DNA of 36,803 nt, from the NCBI GenBank assembly GCA_011388305.1, contig DSAF01000137.1, positions 1 to 36,803 of the forward strand. The letters are read 5' to 3'. Under the pieces are notes generated by a model that made no database searches, was not told the DNA's origin, and saw only the letters and a program-made list of their open reading frames with translations. The position numbers and the translations under genes are program-made. How positions within the stretch are numbered: the stretch's first letter is position 1; each line of letters begins with the position of its first letter. Source of the stretch: Candidatus Zixiibacteriota bacterium. Its GTDB lineage: Bacteria; UBP14; UBA6098. Positions 9,939 to 18,420 of the stretch are shown here, piece by piece.

Positions 9939-11024
9939 TCACCTTACCTTGAACATTGCAAGTCCCATGAGGGCACAGATTATCCCTAATATCCAAAAGC
10001 GTGTGACGACGAGGTTCTCCGGCCATCCCATAAGCTCGAAGTGGTGGTGAATCGGCGTCATCTTGAAAACACGCTTGCCGGTGCTCTTAAAACTCGCCAC
10101 CTGAATTATCACGCTCAAAGTCTCGACTACGAAGACACCTCCGACGATTATCAGCAAAAATTCTTTCTTTATCAAAATCGCGATTGTTCCGAATGCGGCG
10201 CCCAGCGCCAAGGCACCGGTATCTCCCATGAACACCTTCGCGGGATGGCCGTTAAACCACAAGAAGCCCAGCGTCGCGCCGACAATTGCGCCGCCGAACA
10301 CCGCAAGTTCCCCCGCGCCGGGGAGATACATGAAATTGAGATAGTTAGTGAAGTCCACCCTGCCGACGACATAGGCTGTCATCGTGAAGAAAGCCGCAAC
10401 GATGCCCGAGAGGCCGGTCGCGAGACCGTCGAGGCCGTCGGTGAGATTGATTGCATTCGAGCTACTCGTGATGACGAAGGCAATCCAAATAATGTAGAAA
10501 TGGCCGAAGTTTACATGGATATTTTTGATGAACGGAAGCTCGGTGACCGTGCGAAGTTCCGCGATTGGCGGGTTGAAGTAGAAAATCGCGCCGATAGTCA
10601 GTCCCAGCAATATCTGCCCGATGAGTTTTTCGCGCGCGAGTAGCCCTTTGCGGTGTCCCTTGACGATTTTCAGGTAATCGTCCATGAAGCCCATCACCGC
10701 GCTGAGAAAAGTCCCGCCCAGAGCGAGCCAGACGAACATATTCCTCAAATCCGCCCACAGGAGCGTCGATATTGTGAACGCGAGCACCATGATGATGCCG
10801 CCCATGCTCGGCGTGCCTTTTTTCTTCTGATGGTGCTCGGGCGTGTCCTCGCGGACGGGGTCGCCGATGTGTTTTCTTCTGAGAAATCTAATTATCGGCG
10901 GCCCGATTAGGAAAGCGATGGCAAGGCTCGTTGCGGTGCCCGCGGCTATGCGGAAAGTCAGGTAGCCGAGCAGGTTGAAGCCTATCCAGCTGTCTTTAAG
11001 AGGATGTAGCAGATTAAACAGCAT
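9939..11024 (-). CDS. mraY: Phospho-N-acetylmuramoyl-pentapeptide transferase
   Basis: Multi-TM, PEHHQKKKGTPSMGG, NLTDGLDGLA, FMGDTGALALG, TPIHHHFELMGWPE. Confidence 0.98.
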   Translation of the reverse strand: MLFNLLHPLKDSWIGFNLLGYLTFRIAAGTATSLAIAFLIGPPIIRFLRRKHIGDPVREDTPEHHQKKKGTPSMGGIIMVLAFTISTLLWADLRNMFVWLALGGTFLSAVMGFMDDYLKIVKGHRKGLLAREKLIGQILLGLTIGAIFYFNPPIAELRTVTELPFIKNIHVNFGHFYIIWIAFVITSSSNAINLTDGLDGLATGLSGIVAAFFTMTAYVVGRVDFTNYLNFMYLPGAGELAVFGGAIVGATLGFLWFNGHPAKVFMGDTGALALGAAFGTIAILIKKEFLLIIVGGVFVVETLSVIIQVASFKSTGKRVFKMTPIHHHFELMGWPENLVVTRFWILGIICALMGLAMFKVR

Positions 11025-11290
11025 TATTCGTCCTCTAACTGCTTGGGCGTTTGCAGACCTTCGCTGTGTCTGCCTTTGCTCACCGCGATTCTGGTCTTGG
11101 GCGCGGGGAACCTTTGCGTGATGAATCCCGGATGAATCGGCCGCCGATAGAACTTCCCGTCGATGTATTTCGGGTCGGCGTATCCGCGCACTCCGCTGAA
11201 TGTCACCCTAATTCGCAGGCCGATGGCGTAAACCGCAGTCACGAATGCCAGAAGGGCGAGAGCCACGATAATCAGCTTCGAGCGGCGCAT
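11024..11290 (-). CDS. Small membrane protein of unknown function (88 aa) inside the dcw cluster
   Basis: N-terminal hydrophobic segment KLIIVALALLAFVTAVYAIGL. TAATG overlap with the mraY start and 19-nt overlap with the murF end suggest translational coupling. Confidence 0.75.
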   Translation of the reverse strand: MRRSKLIIVALALLAFVTAVYAIGLRIRVTFSGVRGYADPKYIDGKFYRRPIHPGFITQRFPAPKTRIAVSKGRHSEGLQTPKQLEDE

Positions 11291-12660
11291 GCGCCCTCCA
11301 GTTCGGTCGTTATTCTCTCGAATTTCATACTCCTGCTGGCCTTCACCAGAACGATGTCTCCTCCTTGTAAGTCGTTCATCAGCCTCGAAATAAGCTCTTC
11401 AAAATTCGTCGTGTGAAAAATATTGTTCTGCGAAATCCCCGCGGATATTGCCGGTTGAACGGCGTTCGCCATCAGCTCGCCAAATAGATACAGCTCATCG
11501 ATACGGCACTCGCCGGCGAATGCGCCAACTTCCTCATGATAGCGGACTTCGTCGCGCCCAAGCTCGAGCATATCGCCCAACACGGCGACTTTGCGCGCGC
11601 CCGCCATGGCCGACAGGGCGCGGAGGCCCTGTTTAACGGCGAGAGGGCTGGAGTTGTAGTAATCCTCGATGAAAACGATGCCATCGAGTTCGTGGACGGT
11701 CAGTCTTCCGGGAACACCCTCGAATTCGGCCACGCGCCCGACGATTTCATCGGGCGAGATGCCAAGTTCCGTGCAGATTGCCACAGCGCAGGCCGTAGCG
11801 TGGGCAATGCCCTCGCCGAGCGCTTTCGCACGGAACGAGATGCCGTTCACATCGAAGATTGTCCGTCCATCGGGGAGCGTCCGAATGTTTTCCACGCGGA
11901 AATCCGCGCGGGTGTCGCGCCCGAAAGTCCTCACGCGTTCGCGGGGGAGGATGTCCTGCCCGAGAAGGCGCGGCTCGTCGGCGCTAATGAACGCGACGCC
12001 TTCATCAGGAAGATGCTTCAATAGTTCGAGCTTCTCCTCGGCGACTTTATCCAGCGACCCAAGCCCCTCGATATGCACCGGCGCGATGTTAGTGATGACC
12101 GCGTAGTTCGGGCTTGCAATTTCCGCGAGGCGGCGCATCTCGCCGGGGAGATTGATTCCAAGCTCCAGCACCGCAAGCTCGTGCTCTTCGATGTCGAGTA
12201 TCGAGAGCGGGAGGCCTATTAGATTGTTATAGTTCTTTTTAGATTGGGCGACTTGATATTTCGCTTGAAGGCAATGGCTTAAGAGCATCCGCGTCGTCGT
12301 TTTGCCGAGGCTTCCGGTGATTGCTATAACGGGAATTGCCAGCTCTGTGCGGTATTCTTTCGCCAGTTCGCCGAGAGCGACAAGTGTGTTCTTCACGTAA
12401 ATCTCTGGCGCAACGTTCTGAACGCGCCTCGAAACTACGACTGCTTTTGCGCCGCGGGTAATCGCCGAATCTACGAAATCATGGCCGTCGCGGAGGGCGG
12501 GCAGTGCGAAGAAAAGCTCGCCGCCCGAAAGCTCCCTGCTGTCGGTGGAGACCTTGCGGATTTCGAGAAGCTCGGCGCACTCGGGGATGAGCACCCCGCC
12601 GATGGTTTTCGCGATATGTCCGAGTGATTTAGCTTTCAAAGCGTTTCCCCGAAAATTCAT
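11272..12660 (-). CDS. murF: UDP-N-acetylmuramoyl-tripeptide--D-alanyl-D-alanine ligase
   Basis: AITGSLGKTTTRMLLSHCL, NYNNLIGLPLSIL, VLELGINLPGEM, FIEDYYNSSPLAVKQGL. Start at 12660 (MNFRGN) preferred over 12693. Confidence 0.96.
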   Translation of the reverse strand: MNFRGNALKAKSLGHIAKTIGGVLIPECAELLEIRKVSTDSRELSGGELFFALPALRDGHDFVDSAITRGAKAVVVSRRVQNVAPEIYVKNTLVALGELAKEYRTELAIPVIAITGSLGKTTTRMLLSHCLQAKYQVAQSKKNYNNLIGLPLSILDIEEHELAVLELGINLPGEMRRLAEIASPNYAVITNIAPVHIEGLGSLDKVAEEKLELLKHLPDEGVAFISADEPRLLGQDILPRERVRTFGRDTRADFRVENIRTLPDGRTIFDVNGISFRAKALGEGIAHATACAVAICTELGISPDEIVGRVAEFEGVPGRLTVHELDGIVFIEDYYNSSPLAVKQGLRALSAMAGARKVAVLGDMLELGRDEVRYHEEVGAFAGECRIDELYLFGELMANAVQPAISAGISQNNIFHTTNFEELISRLMNDLQGGDIVLVKASRSMKFERITTELEGACAARS

Positions 12661-14125
12661 CGAACCATTCTTGTGCGACCTCTCGGTCATCAAAGTGGTT
12701 CTTCTTTTTGCCGATAATCTGATAATCCTCGTGGCCTTTCCCCGCGATTAGCACGACATCGCCGGCTTCTGCGAGGGACAGCGCGTGCCTAATCGCTTCT
12801 CGCCTATCCTCGATTCGGAACATCGTCGCGCCTGCCGGAACTCCGCTCACGATTTGGTCGATAATCCTGGCGGGGTCTTCCGTGCGCGGGTTGTCGTTTG
12901 TGATGACGATGATATCCGACAGGCTTCCGGCGACATCGCCCATCTTCGGGCGTTTGTCTCTGTCTCTGTCGCCGCCCGCGCCAAACACCGTAATCACGCG
13001 CCCTTCGGCGATTTGCCTGCAAGCCTGAATAGCATGGCGTAGCGAGTCCGGTGTGTGTGAGTAATCTACATAAACAGCGAAATCTCCCGAACCATGGACT
13101 AATTCGAGCCTTCCGGGGATTCCCTTGAAACTCTCCAATCCGGCCGCGACAGCATCCAACGGCAATCCCATCGATATGCCTATCCCTATGGCGCATAAGG
13201 CGTTATAGACGTTAAACTCTCCGGGCACGCCGAGGCGAATCGCGGCAATATCGTTGTCGGCGCGAAGCGTGAACTTTGTGTGGTCTTTCGCGAATTCGAT
13301 GTCGCTTGCCACAAGGTCGGCGGGCGAGTTAATAGCGTATGTGATAACCCTCTCGCTTGCAGTTTTCTCGACAAGCCGCGCTCCGTATTCGTCGTCAACA
13401 CCAATCACGCTAGTCGATGGCGATTCGGCCTCCTCAAAGAGCCTGCTTTTGACCGCGAAGTAGCTCTCCATATCGTGATGGTAGTCGAGATGATCCTGTG
13501 TTAAATTTGTGAATCCAATTGCCGAAAATATTAGCCCGCGACAACGCTGTTGCTCGATTCCGTGACTGGAAACCTCCATCGCGACGCCATCCAGTCCGTG
13601 CTCGACCATCTCCGCCAGCGTGCCGAAGAGCTGGACGGGGCCGGGAGTTGTGAAGTCGAGCGGATGGCGTTTATCGTTAATAGTGTATCCGAGCGTGCCA
13701 ATCGTGCCGAAAGACTTGCCTGCCGCCTTCGCGATGGCTTTTATCATATATGTGGTCGTGGTTTTGCCGTTCGTTCCGGTAATCCCTATAAGTTCCAATT
13801 TGAGATGCGGCATTCCGTAGAATTCGGCGGCGGCCTGCGCAAGTGCAATCCTCGTGTCCGGCACGCAGATGACGGGCGCCGAAGGATCTAAGACTCGCTC
13901 CACAACCACGGCTACCGCGCCGCGTTCGAGAGCCTCCGGCACGTGAGAATGAGCATCCACCGTTTCGCCGACGAGCGCGAAGAAGAGGTCTCCGCGCCTG
14001 ACTTTCCTCGAATCCGAGACAAGTCTCGACACTGAGTAACCATTCGCGGAGAAAGTGGCTTCACCGTAAATCGCCTCGATGAGTGCGCTCAGTTGGATTT
14101 CTTTATTTCGCATTTCAAGAGGCAT
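12629..14125 (-). CDS. murE: UDP-N-acetylmuramoyl-tripeptide synthetase (Mur ligase E)
   Basis: GITGTNGKTTTTYMIKAI, TTPGPVQLF, SSHGIEQQRC, NLTQDHLDYH, FGAGGDRDRDKRPKMG, TNDNPRTEDP (DNPR, suggests meso-DAP addition). Confidence 0.97.
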   Translation of the reverse strand: MPLEMRNKEIQLSALIEAIYGEATFSANGYSVSRLVSDSRKVRRGDLFFALVGETVDAHSHVPEALERGAVAVVVERVLDPSAPVICVPDTRIALAQAAAEFYGMPHLKLELIGITGTNGKTTTTYMIKAIAKAAGKSFGTIGTLGYTINDKRHPLDFTTPGPVQLFGTLAEMVEHGLDGVAMEVSSHGIEQQRCRGLIFSAIGFTNLTQDHLDYHHDMESYFAVKSRLFEEAESPSTSVIGVDDEYGARLVEKTASERVITYAINSPADLVASDIEFAKDHTKFTLRADNDIAAIRLGVPGEFNVYNALCAIGIGISMGLPLDAVAAGLESFKGIPGRLELVHGSGDFAVYVDYSHTPDSLRHAIQACRQIAEGRVITVFGAGGDRDRDKRPKMGDVAGSLSDIIVITNDNPRTEDPARIIDQIVSGVPAGATMFRIEDRREAIRHALSLAEAGDVVLIAGKGHEDYQIIGKKKNHFDDREVAQEWFDEFSGKRFES

Positions 14126-16185
14126 ATATCGTCTCTATTGATGAATTTGCCGGGCTTGGGATCTTGCGCCATGACGACACCAGAGCCTACGATTCGGAAC
14201 TTAACATTGGACTGCGCCATCTCGAGAATAGCTTCGCGGATGGTCAATCCTTTGACGTCGGGGACTTCCACTTGAGTGCCTGTTTTATTTTCCATCGGGC
14301 GAAGTATCAGGCGAACGGTGCTCCCCGTGGCGACCATCCTGCCTGCCGGTGCCTGTTCCACGACGAAGCCCTCGCCCGAAGTCTCGACCTCGAAGCCCCT
14401 CATGGTAAGTATTTCGACGGCTTGACTGGCCGACATTCGCCGAACATCCGGCACTAACGCGAAGTCGCCTTCTTCTTCCGTTTTGGCAGTCGGTTCAATA
14501 TCTCGAGTGATTATTCCCGTCGCGTATGCTTTTGTGACGATATTTTTCCAAGAGGGCGCGGCTGTCCATCCGCCCCAGTGAGTTTGGCATTTTGGGTTGT
14601 CATAAATGATGACTCCCACGATTTGCGGCGACTCGACGGGCGCGAACCCCGCGTAAGAGCTAATGTAATCTGTGTCGGAATATCCTCTTCCGCCCTCTTC
14701 TAATTTCTGTGCGGTGCCGGTCTTGCCCGCCGATGGAAGTCCGGGGATTCTTGCGCGAACGCCCGTGCCGCTATCGACAACGGCATGCATCAGCTCGCAG
14801 AGAATCTCCGCGGTCTCTTCGTCGATAACCCTGCGAACTCGAATTGGCTCTCTGTCGCGAATCACCCTTCCGGATGGATCGACGACGCTTTTAACGAAGT
14901 ATGGTTGCATAAGCACTCCGCCGTTTGCTACAGCGCCGTATGCAGAGGCAATTTGCATGGCGGTGACGGCGACCTCGTGCCCCATTGGGAACGCCGCCGG
15001 TGTCATGCCGCTCCAGTTTTCGGGGCGATGAAGTATTCCTACGACCTCGCCGGGAAGATCGATGCCCGTCGGGCTTCCGAAGCCGAACGCGCGGGCATAG
15101 CTGTAAAGAACCTCCGGCTCGAGCCTCAGAGAGAGCTTTATCGTGCCGATATTTGAACTGTGGATAAACACTTTGCGCGCGCTTAAATTGCGGTGCGGCG
15201 TGGCATCTCGAATTGTGTCGTTACAGAAGAACCATCTTCCGTTTTCGCAATCGACTGTTTCCTCGAGGGCTATTGCGTTATTTTCCAGCAGAGCTGAGAA
15301 AGTCACCAACTTGAATGTGCTTCCCGGCTCGTAGATGTCCGTCACTTGCCGAAGTCTCCTCGCGAAGAGATCCGCCCTTCCGGGGTTATTGGGGTCGTAA
15401 TCGGGATAGCAGGCCATCGCAAGAATCTCTCCTGTCGATGGTTTGATGAAGATGGCCATCGCATTGTCGGCTTTATATCGCTCGACGCCCTCGGCAAGCT
15501 CAGCTTCTACAATTTGCTGAAGCTCCGGATGGATTGTCAGGTGAATATGTGCGCCGGGGATTGCGGGTTTTCCATCGAGCTGATATACTCGATACGGTCT
15601 GCCATGGGCGTCGGAGATTATCGTCCGCTGGCCGTTTTGGCCCTTGAGATAAGAATCGTATCGGAGTTCGAGTCCCTCGCGACCTTTGCCGTCCACATCC
15701 ACGAAGCCGAGGATTTGCCCGGCGGTTCTGCCATAAGGGTATATTCTGTTATACACCGGCGTCGAGAAGACGCTGTCTTTCTCGAGTTCCTTCAGAGCGA
15801 GAGCGCTGTTTAGGTCAACCTTTCTCGCGAGATACAACCAGTTAAGCCTTGTGCTTTCAATTCTCCTCCCGATATATCCGCGCTCGAAGCCGACGACCTC
15901 GGCGAACATCGAATCGACTTTGTCGATATTCTTTATGGAGCTTTTCGTCGTCCAGAAGTCATAGGCAACTGTATTTTTCGCGAGGACTTCGCCGTTCCGA
16001 CCGTAAATTTCGCCCCTCGCCGCACGAATAGTCTCGACTTTGCGTTGCTGGTAGCTGGCTTTAGTTTTCCAATAGTTCGATGAGACAATTTGAACGGCGA
16101 AAAGCCGCCCGACTATAACAACCCAGACGGCGATGCCGATAATTCCGATAACTATAAGCCTGTCTAAACTACGGCGACCAACCAC
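14089..16185 (-). CDS. ftsI: Division transpeptidase (PBP2/FtsI class B PBP) with two C-terminal PASTA-like domains
   Basis: N-terminal TM, EPGSTFKLVTFSALLE (SxxK), SSN motif (IHSSNIGTIK), AGKTGTAQK (KTG), then FALVPDVRRMSASQAVEIL... and VEVPDVKGLTIREAILEMAQ... PASTA-like repeats. Confidence 0.95.
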   Translation of the reverse strand: MVGRRSLDRLIVIGIIGIAVWVVIVGRLFAVQIVSSNYWKTKASYQQRKVETIRAARGEIYGRNGEVLAKNTVAYDFWTTKSSIKNIDKVDSMFAEVVGFERGYIGRRIESTRLNWLYLARKVDLNSALALKELEKDSVFSTPVYNRIYPYGRTAGQILGFVDVDGKGREGLELRYDSYLKGQNGQRTIISDAHGRPYRVYQLDGKPAIPGAHIHLTIHPELQQIVEAELAEGVERYKADNAMAIFIKPSTGEILAMACYPDYDPNNPGRADLFARRLRQVTDIYEPGSTFKLVTFSALLENNAIALEETVDCENGRWFFCNDTIRDATPHRNLSARKVFIHSSNIGTIKLSLRLEPEVLYSYARAFGFGSPTGIDLPGEVVGILHRPENWSGMTPAAFPMGHEVAVTAMQIASAYGAVANGGVLMQPYFVKSVVDPSGRVIRDREPIRVRRVIDEETAEILCELMHAVVDSGTGVRARIPGLPSAGKTGTAQKLEEGGRGYSDTDYISSYAGFAPVESPQIVGVIIYDNPKCQTHWGGWTAAPSWKNIVTKAYATGIITRDIEPTAKTEEEGDFALVPDVRRMSASQAVEILTMRGFEVETSGEGFVVEQAPAGRMVATGSTVRLILRPMENKTGTQVEVPDVKGLTIREAILEMAQSNVKFRIVGSGVVMAQDPKPGKFINRDDICLLKCEIKKSN

Positions 16186-16212
16186 AATGTGCCCCCAATA
16201 TAGAAGGGCGGT

Positions 16213-16629
16213 TTATATAGAGCCGCCCGTCCCCGTGATATTGTTCTCGAAAGACCCCGCGAATATCCCATCAATTTTTCTGCGCGCGCGTGCAAAGAAT
16301 TCGTTCACCGAGAACTGCTCTCCGCTTTCACTCGGAATAGCCGGTTCTGCAAGGACTACGACTTCATCGAGCTTCGCCGCGCGGAGTCCGTAATCGGCCT
16401 CGGCGACACGTTCGAGCTGTTTTGTCTCAATTATTCTCACGATGTCGCGCTCGATTTCGTTGTTCTGATTGGTGAGCAGAACGAGAAACTCTTTATTGGC
16501 GTCCACTCTTTCCTCGATGCCAATCATGTAAGCCCTCTGTGCCACTAATGCCAGCGAACAAGCTATTATAAAAGCCCATAAAAACGGGATTTTCGCCTTT
16601 TGGATAACTGTATAAAATCTTTTTCTCAA
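16213..16629 (-). CDS. FtsL-like septum protein (single TM, coiled-coil)
   Basis: Position between rsmH and ftsI. Short N-terminal cytoplasmic stretch, one TM (FLWAFIIACSLALVAQRAYM), then a helical segment NKEFLVLLTNQNNEIERDIVRIIETKQLERVAEADYGL. No sequence-level certainty. Confidence 0.65.
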   Translation of the reverse strand: MRKRFYTVIQKAKIPFLWAFIIACSLALVAQRAYMIGIEERVDANKEFLVLLTNQNNEIERDIVRIIETKQLERVAEADYGLRAAKLDEVVVLAEPAIPSESGEQFSVNEFFARARRKIDGIFAGSFENNITGTGGSI

Positions 16630-16651
16630 AATCCCTCCTTGCCCTCGCTTG

Positions 16652-17578
16652 TCAAATCTTCACGGCCGCCCTAAGTTTTGCCGACCGCGCTCTGTTGTTC
16701 TCGCGGATTTCCTCCTCCGAAGGCCTCATCGGTTTTCTGAACGGCCTACGGATTCGCGGGAGATGCCCGCACCTGCAAACAGGAAGCTCCGGCGGACAGA
16801 TACAGCCCTTTTCTTCGCCTGCGAAGAACCGCTTGACGATTCTATCCTCCAGCGAGTGATAGCTGATAACGACAATAACGCCGTCCGGGATTAGTTCATC
16901 GAGTGCCGCGGAGAGTCCCCGCCGAAGCTCCGTTAGTTCATCGTTGATAAAGATCCTTATGGCCTGAAAGACGCGCGCCAAGTCGGCGTTTCGGCAGTTT
17001 GGAATCGCGTTTTTGACGGCTTTGGCAAGCTCTTCCGTCGTCTCGACTCCCGTCTTGTCGCGCATCTCGATAATCGCCCTCGCGACTCTCCCCGGATGGC
17101 TAACTTCGCCGAACTCCCGAAGAACCCTCGCCAACTCGCCAAATTCGACAGACTCGATGAAGCCCCGCGCCGAAATCTTCGCCTCGCCCATGCGCATATC
17201 CAATGGCGCAGAGGCGGAGAAACTGAAGCCGCGCTCCGGCTCGTCGATTTGCGGGCTACTCACTCCGAGATCGAAGAGCACTCCCGCCGGCACGCCAAAC
17301 CCGCTTTCCATAGCAATCTCCGCAATGTTAGCGAATCTGCCCTCGACGAATTTGACTCTGTCTCCGAAATGCGAGAGCCGCTTATAGCTTCTCTCGATTG
17401 CGCTCGCGTCGCGATCAATGCCTAAAAGAACAATGTTGCTATTATATTCCAAAAGGGCTTCGGCGTGTCCGCCGTCGCCCAACGTAGCATCGATGACAAA
17501 ATCCCCGGGGACATTACCGAGGAGATCGACGACCTCATTGCACATCACAGGATGATGAAACTCAATCGGCCGGTTCAT
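16652..17578 (-). CDS. rsmH: 16S rRNA (cytosine(1402)-N(4))-methyltransferase
   Basis: HHPVMCNEVVDLL, DATLGDGGHAEALL, FDLGVSSPQIDEPERGFSF, ISYHSLEDRIVKRFF. Confidence 0.98.
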   Translation of the reverse strand: MNRPIEFHHPVMCNEVVDLLGNVPGDFVIDATLGDGGHAEALLEYNSNIVLLGIDRDASAIERSYKRLSHFGDRVKFVEGRFANIAEIAMESGFGVPAGVLFDLGVSSPQIDEPERGFSFSASAPLDMRMGEAKISARGFIESVEFGELARVLREFGEVSHPGRVARAIIEMRDKTGVETTEELAKAVKNAIPNCRNADLARVFQAIRIFINDELTELRRGLSAALDELIPDGVIVVISYHSLEDRIVKRFFAGEEKGCICPPELPVCRCGHLPRIRRPFRKPMRPSEEEIRENNRARSAKLRAAVKI

Positions 17579-18062
17579 TCGCTTTTTCGCCGAATTTCTT
17601 GCGCCCCAAATTTGAGAAGAAGAGGTCTGCGATCTCGTCGTAATCTATTTCACTATTCGCACATGCCCGCTCGTAAAGCTCCTCGTTCCAGATTTCAACC
17701 CAAGAGCCAACGCCCAAAACGAGAACTTTGTCCTCGAGTCCGGCGAACTCCCGAAGATGCTTCGGGATGATGATGCGGCCTTGGTTGTCGAGTTGAACCT
17801 CGAAGATATTCGGAAACAATCTTCGCGAGAAGTTCACGACGCCTTTAGCGTCGTATTCCGGCTTGAACTCGCGGGCGGTCTTGAAAAACTCATCTGTGGG
17901 GACGAGCGAGAGGCAGTTGCCGGAGCCTTTGAGCATGATGAAGTTCCGGTAGTATGTCACCTTATCGCTGGGAGTCGTTTCTCTGTCGCACTCTCTTAGA
18001 GCGATGGGTATCTGCAGTCTGCCCTTTGCGTCGATTTTATGTTCGTAGCGTCCGTAAAACAT
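17562..18062 (-). CDS. mraZ: Transcriptional regulator MraZ
   Basis: MFYGRYEHKIDAKGRLQIP, first gene of the cluster. ATG at 18062 preferred over 18140, because the predicted promoter lies at 18112-18140. Confidence 0.94.
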   Translation of the reverse strand: MFYGRYEHKIDAKGRLQIPIALRECDRETTPSDKVTYYRNFIMLKGSGNCLSLVPTDEFFKTAREFKPEYDAKGVVNFSRRLFPNIFEVQLDNQGRIIIPKHLREFAGLEDKVLVLGVGSWVEIWNEELYERACANSEIDYDEIADLFFSNLGRKKFGEKANEPAD

Positions 18063-18111
18063 TTTCCCCACATTTAGCCTAAAATAGGGAGCGTCCTCCA
18101 CTTTCATTTCG

Positions 18112-18140
18112 ATTATAAGTCTAATTACCGGAAGAGTCAA
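18112..18140 (-). promoter_or_regulatory. Sigma70-type promoter of the dcw cluster
   Basis: Minus strand TTGACT - 17 nt - TATAAT (18135-18140 / 18112-18117), about 50 nt upstream of the mraZ ATG. Confidence 0.75.
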
Positions 18141-18338
18141 GGGGAAAAAACAAAAAAATTTTTATAAGTGCATAAAACATAACAGCATACTAACATCTGT
18201 TCGCTTGACTTGCGAAGTAAAAATATCGCAGTTTAGCTATAAATCGCTGTTTTATAATTAGTTATAAAGTTTTACTTCAGGAATGTTCTAAGCTGGCAGG
18301 AAGAAATTTAATTTATATTTTCGTGTAAGTATAATTAG

Positions 18339-18360
18339 TTATTGCACTGCAGTGCAATAA
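18339..18360. repeat. 22-bp perfect palindrome
   Basis: TTATTGCACTGCAGTGCAATAA is identical to its reverse complement. Lies between the end of the nucleotidyltransferase gene and the dcw promoter. Confidence 0.85.
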
Positions 18361-18420
18361 GTTACGCGCGCGAGAAAAGGAGTAGAGGTTTTTTCTGAAA
18401 GTCGGTGGCTTTTTAATAAT

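Noticed and set aside
9937-10026. 30-aa N-terminal extension of murD in the ORF track
   Set aside because: Overlaps the conserved mraY C-terminus; MDYRGKKVSVLGLGKSG at 9936 is the normal MurD start.
8989-10050. 353-aa plus-strand ORF opposite murD
   Set aside because: Antisense shadow of a confidently identified gene; low-complexity R/H/D-rich translation with no recognisable domain.
18063-18140. 26-aa N-terminal extension of mraZ in the ORF track
   Set aside because: Would place the start codon on the predicted -35; MFYGRYEHKIDAKGR is the normal MraZ N-terminus.
18141-18420. Possible replication origin
   Set aside because: AT-rich with repeats, but no cluster of DnaA boxes and no dnaA/dnaN nearby.
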